DNA of 64,000 nt from Pseudomonas tructae (GTDB lineage: Bacteria > Pseudomonadota > Gammaproteobacteria > Pseudomonadales > Pseudomonadaceae): the NCBI RefSeq assembly GCF_004214895.1, contig NZ_CP035952.1, forward strand, positions 372,001 to 436,000. The letters run 5' to 3'. Shown here piece by piece: positions 63,900 through 64,000 of the stretch (position 1 is the first letter of the stretch; the number at the start of each line of letters is the position of its first letter). The notes under the pieces are model-generated. The model did no database searches, was not told the DNA's origin, and was given only the letters and a program-made list of their open reading frames with translations. Made by a program: the position numbers and the translations under genes.

Positions 63900-64000
63900 T
63901 TATTGGACGAGAATTGCCTGCGCCAGTTCAAGGTCGCTGGCATGAAGTTGCGGGTTGGCCTGGCGCAGCCGACTCAATGCAGCCTCCAGGCGAGCGCCCC
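63900..64000 (-). CDS. DUF2388 protein, copy 2, C-terminal end only
   Basis: The minus-strand frame ending at TAA 63902-63900 reads GARLEAALSRLRQANPQLHA then SDLELAQAILVQ. This matches the last third of the neighbouring DUF2388 protein (RGAQLEAAFDTLRQ, DEALAEAILAL). The gene starts beyond the window. It is upstream of copy 1 in the same operon. Confidence 0.85.
   Translation of the reverse strand, partial: GARLEAALSRLRQANPQLHASDLELAQAILVQ

Overview
The window is a chromosomal segment of a Pseudomonas, most like the P. putida/P. fluorescens side of the genus. The evidence is gene content and order: coxB-coxA-ctaG-coxC, metNIQ-katE, znuABC-zur, thrB-polA-engB, cc4-dsbA and kinB-algB-gltP match my memory of the Pseudomonas core genome. 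High GC and repeated REP palindromes with a GGGGCAAG core agree. No tRNA, rRNA, insertion sequence, prophage or CRISPR array was seen.

Positions 1-10.6 kb: the tail of a putative aminopeptidase, a HAD phosphatase, a gamma-class carbonic anhydrase, oligopeptidase A (prlC) with a zinc-ribbon partner, a divergent second M3 peptidase, a radical SAM gene behind an excellent LexA box, and a beta-carbonic anhydrase next to a SulP transporter, probably a bicarbonate supply pair. Positions 10.6-19.4 kb: a full caa3-type cytochrome c oxidase locus with assembly genes (ctaG, SURF1, a Sco-like membrane protein, ctaA, ctaB, SCO). Positions 19.4-29.7 kb: a methionine importer (metNIQ), the large catalase katE, zinc uptake (znuA divergent from zur-znuC-znuB) and homoserine kinase.

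Positions 29.7-45.3 kb: polA, an ErsA-like sRNA, engB, two small c-type cytochromes, dsbA, an EEP-family phosphatase, a diguanylate cyclase, an AmpD-type lipoprotein amidase, a CSS-motif EAL phosphodiesterase, KinB/AlgB and three small envelope genes, one an Ivy-like lysozyme inhibitor paralogue. The theme is envelope stress, exopolysaccharide and c-di-GMP. Positions 45.3-49.5 kb: a 748-base gene-poor gap, gltP and a leucine-rich-repeat protein with a NEL-ligase-like C-terminus. The gap and the LRR gene look lower in GC than the surroundings and are the most accessory-like parts of the window.

Positions 49.6-64 kb: a nucleoside-recognition membrane protein, a four-gene MCE (Mla/Pqi-like) lipid transport operon, a DUF5924 membrane protein, a membrane-anchored M16 peptidase, a Na/Pi cotransporter, a TerC protein, a CitMHS citrate carrier, a GFA-family protein, and an operon of DUF2388 proteins with a large periplasmic protein that carries both an HExxH motif and a DUF4105 (Lnb-like) domain. 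The last gene runs off the window.

The strongest candidates for little-described biology are the LRR/NEL-like protein, the HExxH-DUF4105/DUF2388 operon, the M3 peptidase paralogue with an altered active site, and the gap upstream of gltP. All family names rest on motif recognition by eye; no database search was run. GC statements are visual estimates.
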